From NCBI GenBank assembly GCA_964500445.1, contig CAZCOG010000014.1, positions 1-64,000 of the forward strand: a stretch of 64,000 nucleotides of DNA, given 5' to 3'. Position numbers and translations under genes: made by a program. Position 1 is the stretch's first letter, and each line of letters starts with the position of its first letter. Shown piece by piece: positions 17,472 through 25,590 of this stretch. The DNA is from Persicitalea sp964500445. Its GTDB lineage: Bacteria; Bacteroidota; Bacteroidia; Cytophagales; Spirosomataceae. Under the pieces are notes generated by a model that saw only the letters and a list, made by a program, of their open reading frames with translations, was not told where the DNA came from and did not search any database.

Positions 17472-17843
17472 TTAAAAATTATTATCTTTTAATTCATCTG
17501 ATTCAACTACAAACGCTATAAGTTCTGCCAATTTTCCATCGCGAAACTTCCAGACATCACAATAAGAAAATGTGTCCGTTTCTCCATTTTTGTTTAATAC
17601 GGTGATAATACCAAGCGCCGTAAGATATTCATTCTCGGCAATTAAACGTTTCACATCGTTTTTTGGTGGTTCAATGTATTCGTTTAACATCCAGTTTCGC
17701 ACTTCTTCTTTTCCGTTTAGAACTTGGTCTCCGATAAATGTCCATTTTGTATCATCGGTGCAGTATGTAAGAAATTCTTCATAATTACCAGCAGCAACCG
17801 CATCGTTGGCTTTTTTCAGTATTGCTTTTTTATTGTCAGTCAT
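17472..17843 (-). CDS. SnoaL/NTF2-like fold protein
   Basis: 123 residues with the NTF2-like layout: an N-terminal helix pair (KKANDAVAAGNYEEFLTYCTDDTKW), a conserved LNGKEEVRNWM region, and strands ending in YCDVWKFRDGKLAEL. Such small cone-shaped domains are enzymes or ligand binders; the specific role is unknown. Its start lies 11 bp from the truncated toxin remnant on the same strand. Confidence 0.8.
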   Translation of the reverse strand: MTDNKKAILKKANDAVAAGNYEEFLTYCTDDTKWTFIGDQVLNGKEEVRNWMLNEYIEPPKNDVKRLIAENEYLTALGIITVLNKNGETDTFSYCDVWKFRDGKLAELIAFVVESDELKDNNF

Positions 17844-17853
17844 AGCATTTTCG

Positions 17854-17931
17854 TTAATGATCCAGATGATAAGAGGCGATAGCTCGGTAATCCTCTCGCG
17901 CTTCTTCCGTCCACTCTACTTCGTAATCCAT
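17854..17931 (-). pseudogene. Truncated RelE/ParE-type toxin remnant (25 codons)
   Basis: ATG at 17931 opens MDYEVEWTEEAREDYRAIAS and stops after 25 residues. This is the classic first strand-helix of RelE/ParE toxins (normally about 95-100 aa: xYxVxWTxxAxxDLxxI). The start overlaps the end of the antitoxin frame upstream, as in intact toxin-antitoxin operons. The rest of the toxin is missing where the NTF2-like gene begins. It is almost certainly inactive. Confidence 0.6.
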
Positions 17932-18158
17932 TCCTTGGCCTCACGCATGACTTGGGAATTAGGAATAGTGGCCGAACCCCCACGAACCGATTCGAGCGTG
18001 CGCCGGAGTTGCTCCATGAATTCCGGCGTCTCTTGATCCCATAGGTGGCGATGCCCCAAAAAATCGTTGACCGTAAGGAACAAATCCTAGATATCGTCCG
18101 GATCTTCAAGCGAGTCGATTTGCTTGTGTAGCAGGTCTTTCAAATCTCGTGCTGACAT
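17916..18158 (-). pseudogene. Antitoxin-like gene with an internal stop
   Basis: From ATG 18158 the frame reads MSARDLKDLLHKQIDSLEDP and continues to a TAG at 18087-18089 (codon 24). Beyond the stop the same frame stays open for 56 more codons (DLFLTVNDFLGHRHLWDQE and on to VMREAKEWITK) and ends at 17916, overlapping the toxin start. The size and position match antitoxins of parDE/relBE-type modules. One base change explains the stop. Confidence 0.6.
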
Positions 18159-18280
18159 AGCTCTCTCGTTTTTTCTCAAATATAAGGAAAAAAGGGCGGC
18201 ACAGCCTTTGCGAGAAGCGGTTGTTTGTAACGTTCACCATGGTCCTATGGATTAACCACGTACTAGCTACCGTTCGAAGA

Positions 18281-18718
18281 CTATGACAGCTCGCTCATAA
18301 TCCAGCCACCAAAAGGTTTTACCGTCGCAAAAACAGGTTTTCCGTCCTCCGTTCTGCCAGCAACTGTGCAGGACCAGCCATTCTCACCGCCATTTAAAAT
18401 CATGTACTGGAAGCTGGCTTCGGGAAGCGGAATCTTCATGCGGCCATTCCACGGCGCTCCAATTTGTCCAGCATAGCTGCCGATGCCGATATAAATGAAG
18501 CGGTTCCCTGGCGAGCCCTGGACAAACGGACCGCCAAGGGTGATACCTGACCCGCCTGCTTGTTTTACGGAAACAACTAAAGCAAAGGTCAGGTTGTGGC
18601 CCTTTCCCAGTTGCGCCTGCACGGTCTCGTAATCAGAACCCTTTCCTTTTTGCAATCCATACATCGCCCCGTCGACGGGATCTTGGAGCACTATTTCCAG
18701 AGTAATTTCTTGGGACAT
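18281..18718 (-). CDS. DUF5990 family protein
   Basis: 145 residues. The sequence (opening EITLEIVLQDPVDGAMYGLQ, then GPFVQGSPGNRFIYIGIG and a C-terminal FATVKPFGGW) fits the DUF5990 family, small soluble proteins common in Bacteroidota with no known function. It has no signal peptide or membrane helix. The regions on both sides hold only repeats. Confidence 0.75.
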   Translation of the reverse strand: MSQEITLEIVLQDPVDGAMYGLQKGKGSDYETVQAQLGKGHNLTFALVVSVKQAGGSGITLGGPFVQGSPGNRFIYIGIGSYAGQIGAPWNGRMKIPLPEASFQYMILNGGENGWSCTVAGRTEDGKPVFATVKPFGGWIMSELS

Positions 18719-18773
18719 AAGTTGGTGTTGAGCCTTGACCTTGGGTGCCTAATTGGTAAATGTACGAACCTTT

Positions 18774-18797
18774 TGTGGGGTCACAGACCATGGATTA
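18774..18797. repeat. REP-like repeat, short copy
   Basis: TGTGGGGTCACAGACCATGG followed by ATTA matches the second half of the repeat at 18884-18922 (CTGGGGAGACACAGACCACGG then ATTA). Confidence 0.45.
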
Positions 18798-18883
18798 AAA
18801 AGTACACTTCACCAAAATCCATACGTGAATTGCGATAATGGCTCGGCTTATGCTCCATGTTTTAAAGTACTTTGAGAGTTGCG

Positions 18884-18922
18884 TTGTGCTCAGGTCTGGG
18901 GAGACACAGACCACGGATTAGG
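18884..18922. repeat. REP-like repeat, copy 2
   Basis: About 39 bp; starts TTGTGCTCAGGTCTGGGGA and ends CCACGGATTAGG. It contains complementary GGTCTG and CAGACC arms that could form a small hairpin. It lies directly against the stop codon (18924) of the ATPase gene, at the edge of the AT-rich cassette. Confidence 0.55.
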
Positions 18923-18923
18923 A

Positions 18924-19997
18924 TCAGGATTGTTTGAACCAGTCTTGTTGACCCATAAACTTAATTTTAAACTGATTATTTTCATAAATAATATCCCTAT
19001 TTATCTTTTCATATGCGCTAATTCTAGGAGTTATTTCAAGTATTGCATTGTTAAATCTCAAAGTTTTTACTATCCGAAACATTCCAATGCCTTTTCCTTC
19101 TATATTGATCTTCTTTGCTAAATTAGATCTATACCCATAGTCTGTTAATTTTTCTATTTCGTAGTTTTCGATTTTAATAGAAATCATATTGAACAAAATA
19201 GAAAAACAGTCAGCTTCTTCCTTAAATATTATTTTATACTTAGTATATGGGCAGCAGTATTTTATCGAATTTTCAAGTAGATAAAATAGAGATACAAATA
19301 AGGAATCATCATCAATTTCAAGTCTTTTTTCACTATCTAATCCAGAATCTAGTGAAACATCTATTTTTTTGACTTCAAAATCATCTATAAATATTTGTAA
19401 AATCGATAATACTATATTTCTAATTGAATGAGAAATTTTCTTAATCGGGGCGTTTGGGTTCTGTGTTCTTTCGAAAACAGAAAATTCCAATTTCATAGAT
19501 AAACTATATTTGATTAGTTTCAATAATGTTTCGGTTGTTACATTTGGCTTTTCTGAAATAAGATTTTTAATTATATCTTTCTGAGTATTAATATTTTCAG
19601 ATAATATTTTTTGAGGAATTAGAGAATATAAGTTCTGAATACTGTACGTGTTCAGAGATGTGATATTATGAATCAATTCTTCCGTTTTCGCTGATTGAGA
19701 TATTAGTATTGACGTTTTAAAATTTGAGAGAGACTCGAGTGCAAGTATGCTGAAACCAAGTAATTCTTTAAATAGCTTGTAACGATTCACATATTTATCT
19801 TCAAAAGTTAAAGTATAAATTGTTCCAAAGGAATTCGATTTCTTTCCTAATCGTGCTTTGACTTTTGACTCGCCTAAAAAGATTTCGATTGGAGATAGAG
19901 TTTCTTTATAATTACTAATCAAATACTTTAAATTAGAAGGGAAGTTATCAAATAAATATTCTCCTTCTGAGTTTAGGGCAAAGTAATGAGTATTCAT
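18924..19997 (-). CDS. Soluble GHKL (histidine-kinase-type) ATPase, partner of the receiver gene
   Basis: 357 residues, no membrane helix and no PAS/GAF/HAMP signature. The C-terminal half has a GHKL ATP-binding fold: an N-box-like LFYLLENSIKYC (Asn about 243) and a G-box GKGIGMFRIVKTL (about 301-313). A possible dimerisation helix has His110 in EELIHNITSL, which could be the phosphorylated residue, but it does not match a standard HisKA consensus. The start overlaps the receiver gene by 4 bp, so the two are translated together. Strong A/T bias and Asn/Ile/Lys-rich composition set it apart from neighbours and suggest transfer. The signal it senses is unknown. Confidence 0.65.
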   Translation of the reverse strand: MNTHYFALNSEGEYLFDNFPSNLKYLISNYKETLSPIEIFLGESKVKARLGKKSNSFGTIYTLTFEDKYVNRYKLFKELLGFSILALESLSNFKTSILISQSAKTEELIHNITSLNTYSIQNLYSLIPQKILSENINTQKDIIKNLISEKPNVTTETLLKLIKYSLSMKLEFSVFERTQNPNAPIKKISHSIRNIVLSILQIFIDDFEVKKIDVSLDSGLDSEKRLEIDDDSLFVSLFYLLENSIKYCCPYTKYKIIFKEEADCFSILFNMISIKIENYEIEKLTDYGYRSNLAKKINIEGKGIGMFRIVKTLRFNNAILEITPRISAYEKINRDIIYENNQFKIKFMGQQDWFKQS

Positions 19998-20722
19998 TTT
20001 CTAGATTTGTAAATTTCAATACTATATTCTTCAACTAAATTCTGAAATTGGAAGGGTAGAGCATTCTTTTCAAGCTTATAATCACATATATCCCAAGCCT
20101 CATGAAATGAATTACTATTTCTATTTGCTGAATATATTACTATTTTTTTGATAGGATATTTTTGTTTAAGCATTAATGCTAAGTCAAGACCTTCATATTC
20201 TAACTCCAAAAGTTTTCCAACACCATTTATATCAACAAATATTATATCAGATTCTTTTACGAATGGTACGTTTAATGTTCGAATATCAGTTACAGTTTTT
20301 ACTTTTTTCCATCCACTATCTTTAAGAATTTTCACTATATTAAAATTCTTATCATCATCAATAAATAAAATAGAGGTCTTTGAAAGCATACTGTCTATTA
20401 TCGTGGATCTGTCCAAACTTGGTTGGTCAACAATTACTGGTTCTTGCTGAATAGGTGGATTGTTTCCTATATTAACATTTAGACTTACACTTTGTCGATT
20501 ATTATTCGTATTTTCCTTGACTATATCTGAATCTAAATCAGGTACTATGAAATGGGCAATTATCCCAATTAGAGAAACCAATGTAAGAATTACAGGCTCA
20601 TAGTCGAAACCAGTCGTTAATGCCCAAGACAAACCACCGATAAACCCTACGATTTCAACTATTAAAGTAATTCTATTTTTTATTACGTCTCTCATTCTTT
20701 TATTATATTTCTTCGATTGCAA
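19994..20722 (-). CDS. Membrane-anchored response-regulator receiver protein
   Basis: 242 residues. Two membrane helices come first (about 18-37 and 43-61), then a polar Asn-rich linker (about 65-105), then a receiver domain (about 116-235). Receiver residues are in place: acidic Asp122-124 (LFIDDDKNF), phospho-acceptor Asp164 (IFVDINGVG), Ser198 (IVIYSAN) and a Lys at about 216 or 219. There is no DNA-binding or enzymatic output domain. In ordinary two-component systems the kinase, not the receiver, is in the membrane; here that is reversed. First gene of the two-gene AT-rich cassette. The output is unknown. Confidence 0.65.
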   Translation of the reverse strand: MQSKKYNKRMRDVIKNRITLIVEIVGFIGGLSWALTTGFDYEPVILTLVSLIGIIAHFIVPDLDSDIVKENTNNNRQSVSLNVNIGNNPPIQQEPVIVDQPSLDRSTIIDSMLSKTSILFIDDDKNFNIVKILKDSGWKKVKTVTDIRTLNVPFVKESDIIFVDINGVGKLLELEYEGLDLALMLKQKYPIKKIVIYSANRNSNSFHEAWDICDYKLEKNALPFQFQNLVEEYSIEIYKSRK

Positions 20723-20811
20723 TATCTTGAGTATTTAAATATATTTTAGATTTTTAGAGAAAAATCTGTAGTTAGTGGTCCCACTAATCTTCATACTGAG
20801 CCGTTTGCGCA

Positions 20812-20906
20812 CTACTTCCTCCCCCGCAACACCCAATACAGCGGCGCGCCACCCAGAAACAGCCACCATCCAATCAAAGCCGAAGAAGGATCGGTGATAA
20901 TGATAT
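20812..20906 (-). pseudogene. 3' fragment of an amino acid permease gene (duplicated end)
   Basis: Read on the minus strand this 95-bp stretch encodes NIIITDPSSALIGWWLFLGG and then APLYWVLRGRK before a TAG stop. It is the same as the end of the intact permease at 22032-23375 apart from about 13 base differences and a 3-bp gap, mostly silent. The fragment ends exactly against the stop of the yhcG-like pseudogene. It marks an old recombination or insertion junction. Confidence 0.7.
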
Positions 20907-21927
20907 TTACTCGTCTTGATCTAATTGATTCAATTGATTTTCTAACTGAGCTACGGTGGGTAGTTCAGTTGCCAGTTCTTTGGGCAGTGCCTGGGTAAGG
21001 ATATATTCACTGATGCCAATGGGTTTCTGAATATCTCTAAGAACGTATTCTGCTTCAATTTTATCTTTTGTTTTGCATAGAATCAAGCCGATACTGGGCT
21101 GGTCGGTGGCATGCTTGATTAGAGAGTCAACGGCTGAGAGGTAAAAATTTAGTTTTCCAGCATATTCAGGCTTAAATTTTCCTGCTTTCAGTTCGATTAC
21201 TACGAAGCATCGTAAATGCAAATGATAGAAAAGCAAATCGATGAAATATTCTGTATCGCTTACTTGAAGAGAATACTGCTGACCTACGAAAGAAAAACCT
21301 TTACCTAATTCCATTAAGAATCGTGTTATATGCTTCATCAGGCCCGATTCTATTTCTTTTTCCAGCGCATCGTTTTCCAGTCCCAGAAAGTCAAAATTAT
21401 ACGGATCCCTGATAGTTTCCCTAGCGAGCTGGGATTGTAATGCGGGGAGGGTGGATGGGAAGTTGGATAGGACGTTGCCTTGTGCTAAAAAGCGATTCGA
21501 TTTTATCTGCGATTCAAGCTGATCTCTCGACCAGCCCTGACGAATGGTTTCGTTAGCATAGAATAGAGCAACATCGATTGACCTTTGAAAGAAGTAGTCT
21601 GTTATGTCCCCAGGGAATTTGTGCCACAGGCTGTGGCACAAATTCGAATTGCTGCGAATAGAACAGATACCATTGGCGAATGGCATACAGGTTTCTTCTT
21701 GAAAATCCGGAGATTTCTGGAAAGCTCAACTTCAAATCTAGGGATAATTGGTCTAAAATAGCATCTCCCCATTTCGCCTGCTCCTGTTTCGTGACAATGG
21801 ATCTTCCTATATCCCAGTATAACTGAAGCAACTGTGAATTTACAGCAACAGCAGCTTTGAGTTGAGCAGATCGTATCTTGGTTTTCAACTGCTCAAACCA
21901 GTCTTTGTAGGAATTATCAAGCTGCAT
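20907..21927 (-). pseudogene. yhcG-like DUF1016 / PDDEXK nuclease-domain gene, frameshifted
   Basis: From ATG 21927 the first frame encodes the DUF1016 N-terminal domain (LQLYWDIGRSIVTKQEQAKW, later VAQIPWGHNRLLLSKV) and runs off into a stop near 21553. The continuation (VALFYANETIRQGWSRDQLE and on to a PDDEXK-type domain: EYFIDLLFYHLHLRCFVVIE then LKAGKFKPEYAGKLNFYLSA) lies in another frame and ends at 20907. The break is at about 21575-21585 and needs a net loss of two bases (or five). YhcG-type proteins are putative nucleases found in mobile and defence regions. A sequencing error cannot be excluded, so it could be an intact gene of about 340 aa. Confidence 0.75.
21615..21645. repeat. Perfect 31-bp palindrome inside the yhcG-like gene
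   Basis: Arms GAATTTGTGCCACAG and CTGTGGCACAAATTC are exact complements separated by one base. The stretch encodes EFVPQPVAQI, a conserved part of the domain, and lies about 35 bp from the frameshift. Confidence 0.85.
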
Positions 21928-22031
21928 GGCCAAGAAACGTTTAAGTAATTATGATTACGAAAATTACACCCAAATAATAGATTTTGGGGCTAATCTCAAT
22001 TGTCTAAACTACGGCCGACTACGTCCGAATT

Positions 22032-23375
22032 TCACTTCTTCCCCCGCCGTAACACCCAATACAACGGCGCGCCTCCCAGAAACAGCAACCAGCCAATCAA
22101 AGCTGAAGAGGGATCGGTTATAATCACATTGGCCGCCACCACCAGCAGAAACAGCACAAAGAAAGCGGGTAGCCAGGGGTAGCCCCAGATTTTGAAACCC
22201 CGGTGCGGATCGGAGGTACCTGCCCGCCGTCTGAACACAAACAGCGTGGCGGCGGCACTGGCGATGGCGAGGCTGTCGATGGACATCACGTAGTTCACGA
22301 TCTTCTCGAAGGTATCGAGCCACCACAGCGAGCCGATGGCCGTCACCACCAGAAAGGTGAGGGCAAACTCCTGCGTCTGGGTGTTGGGGTTGATTTTCTT
22401 GAAGGAAGCGGGCAGAATGTTGTCGTCGGCCATGGCGTAGTACACCCGCGGTATGGCCAGCATATTGGCGTTGATGAACCCCAGCACCGACATAAAAATG
22501 GCCAGTGAGAAAAAGATTTCGCCCCACGGTCCGAAAAGTACCCGCGCCAGGTCGGCGGCGATGAGGTTGGAGCTTTGGAGCCCTACGAAGCCCAGCGCCC
22601 GGTAGTAGGCAAAGTTGATGGTCAGGTACAAGCCCAGCACCAGTCCCATGCCGATGAAAATACCCCGCGGCGTGTTGCGCACGGGATCTTTGATGTCGGC
22701 CCCGAAGTTGAGCGTTTGCTGGTAGCCGCCGTAGGTATAAAACACGGCGATGAGGCTGGCGCCGAAGGCCGTAAACCACGAGGTACCCGGCATGGGCGGG
22801 ATGATGACGGCATACGGGACGGCGTCGGACGAGCCGGTTGAGAAAATGCCCAGGCAAAGTACCAGCATCATAATGATTTTGGAACCGCTCAGCAGGTTTT
22901 GGGTACGCGAACCGGCCCGGATGCCGAGAAAGTTGATGACGTAAAAAAGCATCAGCGTGACGATGGCGGTACCCTGTATGCCCCGGCGGCTGTGCAGTAC
23001 CTCCGGTAGCAGCGGATTGATGTACTCCGACCCCAGCAGCGCCACCCCGGCCATGCCTGCCCCGTAGGTGAGCACCAGCACCCAGTTGATCATGAAGGCG
23101 TAGAGCGGGTGGAAGGCGGTGGAAATGAGCTTGTAAAATCCGCCCGGAAAGTGGTGCCGCGACCCGATTTCGGCAAAGACCAGCGCGCCGATCATGCTGA
23201 CGATTCCGCCCACGACCCAGGCTGAAAAGAAGATTTCGGGTGAGCCCGCCTGCCGCGCCACGATGACGGGCGTGCGAAAAATGCCCACGCCGATGACGAG
23301 GCTAATGACGATCATGCCTACATCGAAGGCGTTGATCTGCGGGCGGATGTCAGTTTCGGGGGTAGTTTCAGGCAT
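22032..23375 (-). CDS. APC-superfamily amino acid permease
   Basis: 447 residues from ATG 23375 (the open frame runs 52 codons further upstream without a credible start). About 12 hydrophobic helices. The first helix has the APC substrate-binding motif MIVISLVIGVGIFRTP, and the sequence continues with the FAEIGSRHHFPGGFYK pattern of the LAT/PotE-like branch. It probably imports or exchanges amino acids at the inner membrane. The last 30 codons are duplicated at 20812-20906. The substrate is not predictable. Confidence 0.88.
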   Translation of the reverse strand: MPETTPETDIRPQINAFDVGMIVISLVIGVGIFRTPVIVARQAGSPEIFFSAWVVGGIVSMIGALVFAEIGSRHHFPGGFYKLISTAFHPLYAFMINWVLVLTYGAGMAGVALLGSEYINPLLPEVLHSRRGIQGTAIVTLMLFYVINFLGIRAGSRTQNLLSGSKIIMMLVLCLGIFSTGSSDAVPYAVIIPPMPGTSWFTAFGASLIAVFYTYGGYQQTLNFGADIKDPVRNTPRGIFIGMGLVLGLYLTINFAYYRALGFVGLQSSNLIAADLARVLFGPWGEIFFSLAIFMSVLGFINANMLAIPRVYYAMADDNILPASFKKINPNTQTQEFALTFLVVTAIGSLWWLDTFEKIVNYVMSIDSLAIASAAATLFVFRRRAGTSDPHRGFKIWGYPWLPAFFVLFLLVVAANVIITDPSSALIGWLLFLGGAPLYWVLRRGKK

Positions 23376-23384
23376 ATTTGTGGT

Positions 23385-23401
23385 ACGGGCTGCTAGCCCG
23401 T
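23385..23401. repeat. Short hairpin upstream of the permease start
   Basis: ACGGGCT and AGCCCGT flank GCT, 9 bp upstream of the permease ATG. A second small hairpin (CAGGGT / ACCCTG) lies at about 23436-23455. They may be leader structures or old terminators; nothing more can be said. Confidence 0.35.
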
Positions 23402-23508
23402 TTCTTGATGAATATAGGATGATCCTGTGGATGACAGGGTAGTCGCCACCCTGTGAAGCTGAATAGAAGCTAAACTTTTCATTTAATGGAAAAACTGGCG
23501 AAAAACCT

Positions 23509-23865
23509 TCAATATGCCACCAGATTGACATTTCCGAATATCACCAAATTGCAGTTTTGCTCAAACAATTGGATTGCCTTGTCGAAGTCAGTTTCAAATA
23601 AGTCGATCAGAGCATTGTTTTTTATGTTTCCTACTGTAAGTAAAAGTACGCGCGGAGGACTTCCCTTCGTCCAAAAGTAGTTGGCAAAGTCTTCATCCTT
23701 AGTTATCACGATACGATTCTCGGCGGTGGCTATACTCCGAATTTCGGCGTCTGCGAGAAATTGCGCTTTCGGATAGTCTGTGGTGTGAACGGCATCCCAG
23801 CCCTTCCTTCTCAGGTAGGTGGCTAAGACGGGAGGTAATTGGGTATCTACGAGAAACCGAGACAT
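23509..23865 (-). CDS. DUF5615 PIN-like protein (probable toxin)
   Basis: 118 residues. The N-terminal FLVDTQLPPVLATYLRRKGW and the central VITKDEDFANYFWTKGSPPR are the hallmarks of DUF5615 PIN-like nucleases, with acidic residues (Asp7, Asp58, Asp60) suited to metal binding. Such proteins are predicted RNase toxins paired with DUF433 antitoxins; the DUF433 gene lies 10 bp upstream on the same strand. Activity of the pair is inferred, not shown. Confidence 0.85.
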   Translation of the reverse strand: MSRFLVDTQLPPVLATYLRRKGWDAVHTTDYPKAQFLADAEIRSIATAENRIVITKDEDFANYFWTKGSPPRVLLLTVGNIKNNALIDLFETDFDKAIQLFEQNCNLVIFGNVNLVAY

Positions 23866-23875
23866 TCGAAAACAG

Positions 23876-24118
23876 TCAGGCTGCTTTTTGGGTCAGAGGA
23901 ACAATTGTTCTGGCATCCGCGATGTGGGCGGCGTATTGCAGACAAGCCCTGATGTCATCAGCCTCAAGGTAACTGTAATCGTTCAGGATATCCTCTTCGC
24001 TCATCCCCGCAGCCAGCAATTGGAGGAGTTGCGCCACGGTAAACCGCATATTCCTAATAGTCGGGCGACCATTACATACGCTGGGGTTGATGGTGATGCG
24101 TTCTATGGGTTGAGTCAT
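23876..24118 (-). CDS. DUF433 protein (probable antitoxin)
   Basis: 80 residues with the DUF433 signature ITINPSVCNGRPTIRNMRFT and then VAQLLQLLAAGMSEEDILND, a winged-helix-like fold. It precedes the DUF5615 gene, which is the standard order of this toxin-antitoxin pair. It likely neutralises the PIN-like protein and may autoregulate the operon. Confidence 0.87.
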   Translation of the reverse strand: MTQPIERITINPSVCNGRPTIRNMRFTVAQLLQLLAAGMSEEDILNDYSYLEADDIRACLQYAAHIADARTIVPLTQKAA

Positions 24119-24209
24119 GGCTCTACTGGTTTTTTACAAATGTAACGAAAAGAGTCCTGAAAGATCGACTCAGAACGGTTCGACGGGCCGGCGGCCCATA
24201 CCACAAGCT

Positions 24210-25445
24210 CTAATGAAAAAAGAGGTACCCCAGCCAAATCCCCGCCAGCACGCCCACAAAATCGGCGATCAGTCCGGCGACGATGGCGTAGCGGGTATTC
24301 TTGATCCCGACTGAACCAAAGTACAGCGCCACGATGTACAGCGTGGTATCGGCCGAACCCTGGAAAATACAGACCATACGCCCGATGAACGAATCCGGCC
24401 CGAACTCCTTCATGGCGTCGATCATCAGGGCGCGGGCCCCGCTGCCGCTGAGGGGCTTCATCAAGGCCACGGGCAGCGCGTCGGTGAACTCGGTATTAAA
24501 ACTGGCAAACGAAAACAGAAATTTAAGGCTGTCCACAAGGTAGTCCATCGCCCCGCAGGCCCGGAAGGCAGCAATCGCCACCAGCATCCCGACGAGGTAG
24601 GGAATAATCACCACCGAAGTACTGAATCCACCTTTGGCTCCCTCGATAAAGGAGTCGAACACGTTGACCTTTTTGTAAAGCCCTCCCAGCAGAAAACCCG
24701 CCACGATGAGCAGCAGAATGGAGTTGCCAAAGACAATCGAAACCGTCTCGATTTGCTCCTTGGGTAGTCGCGAAAGAAAGAAAAGTCCAATGGCGATAAA
24801 CGCCGTCAGTCCGCCCAGGCCAAACATGATCGTGCGGTTGAAGATATTAAGCCGCTGCCAGGTAGCTGTGATCAGCATACTCACGACCGTGGTCACGTAA
24901 GTACCTACCACGCAGGGAATGAAAACATCGGACGGACTCTCGGCGCCCAGAATGGCACGCTGGGCGATAATACTCAACGGAATGATCTGCAAGCCCGACG
25001 TATGCAGCACCAGAAACATAATCTGCGCGTTGGAGGCCGTGTCGGGGTCGGGATTGAGAGTCTGCAGGCTCTGCATCGCTTTCAGGCCGAAGGGCGTGGC
25101 GGCGTTGTCGAGGCCGATCATGTTGGCGGCAAAATTCATGATCATCTCGCCGTTGGCGGGATGGTCGCGGGGTACTTCGGGAAACAGTTTATTGAAAAAA
25201 GGCCCGATGACCCGCGCCAGCACGTTGATGGCCCCGGCTTTCTCGCCGACATTCAGAATACCCAGAAAGAACGTCATCACACCCGCCAGCGGCAAAGCAA
25301 TGTCCATCACGGCCACTTCGGCCATGTCGAGCATCCCCTCGACAACGAGTTTGAAGGTAAGGGTGTCGCCCAGAAAGATAAACTTCACCAGGGCGATGAC
25401 GAAGGCAATGACAAAGAAGAAGACGAAAATGTAGTTTAATGCCAT
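24210..25445 (-). CDS. Fused SpmA-SpmB-like membrane protein (nucleoside recognition domain)
   Basis: 411 residues from ATG 25445; the upstream open frame is repeat-derived and not used. The N-terminal half resembles SpmA (GVMTFFLGILNVGEKAGAIN, AANMIGLDNAATPFGLKAM) and the C-terminal half SpmB (VVIIPYLVGMLVAIAAFRACG, FQGSADTTLYIVALYFGS), each with a gate domain. In spore formers SpmA and SpmB are separate; in non-sporulating Bacteroidota a fused version is common and its transported substrate is unknown. Multi-pass inner membrane protein. Confidence 0.88.
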   Translation of the reverse strand: MALNYIFVFFFVIAFVIALVKFIFLGDTLTFKLVVEGMLDMAEVAVMDIALPLAGVMTFFLGILNVGEKAGAINVLARVIGPFFNKLFPEVPRDHPANGEMIMNFAANMIGLDNAATPFGLKAMQSLQTLNPDPDTASNAQIMFLVLHTSGLQIIPLSIIAQRAILGAESPSDVFIPCVVGTYVTTVVSMLITATWQRLNIFNRTIMFGLGGLTAFIAIGLFFLSRLPKEQIETVSIVFGNSILLLIVAGFLLGGLYKKVNVFDSFIEGAKGGFSTSVVIIPYLVGMLVAIAAFRACGAMDYLVDSLKFLFSFASFNTEFTDALPVALMKPLSGSGARALMIDAMKEFGPDSFIGRMVCIFQGSADTTLYIVALYFGSVGIKNTRYAIVAGLIADFVGVLAGIWLGYLFFH

Positions 25446-25475
25446 ACGGGAGGGACGTGGGGGTTTATAGCTGCA

Positions 25476-25522
25476 AAGTACGAAAAGCCACAAAGCGACA
25501 AAGGCACAAAGCCACAAAGTTT
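25476..25522. repeat. ACAAAG-type intergenic repeat, copy 1
   Basis: A run of similar 7-8-mers (CCACAAAG, CGACAAAG, GCACAAAG, CCACAAAG) just upstream of the SpmA-SpmB gene. The same unit occurs at 26906-26931, and in reverse orientation at about 26999-27017. Confidence 0.6.
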
Positions 25523-25590
25523 GTCAGATTGAGCCCTCAAAGCTTTATTGTTCCGTCACGTGGCCCCGTTTGGCGTCCCGATTTGGTGGC

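Noticed and set aside
23376..23531. Upstream extension of the amino acid permease
   Set aside because: 52 extra codons are not hydrophobic in the family pattern and run through a hairpin; ATG 23375 gives the normal start.
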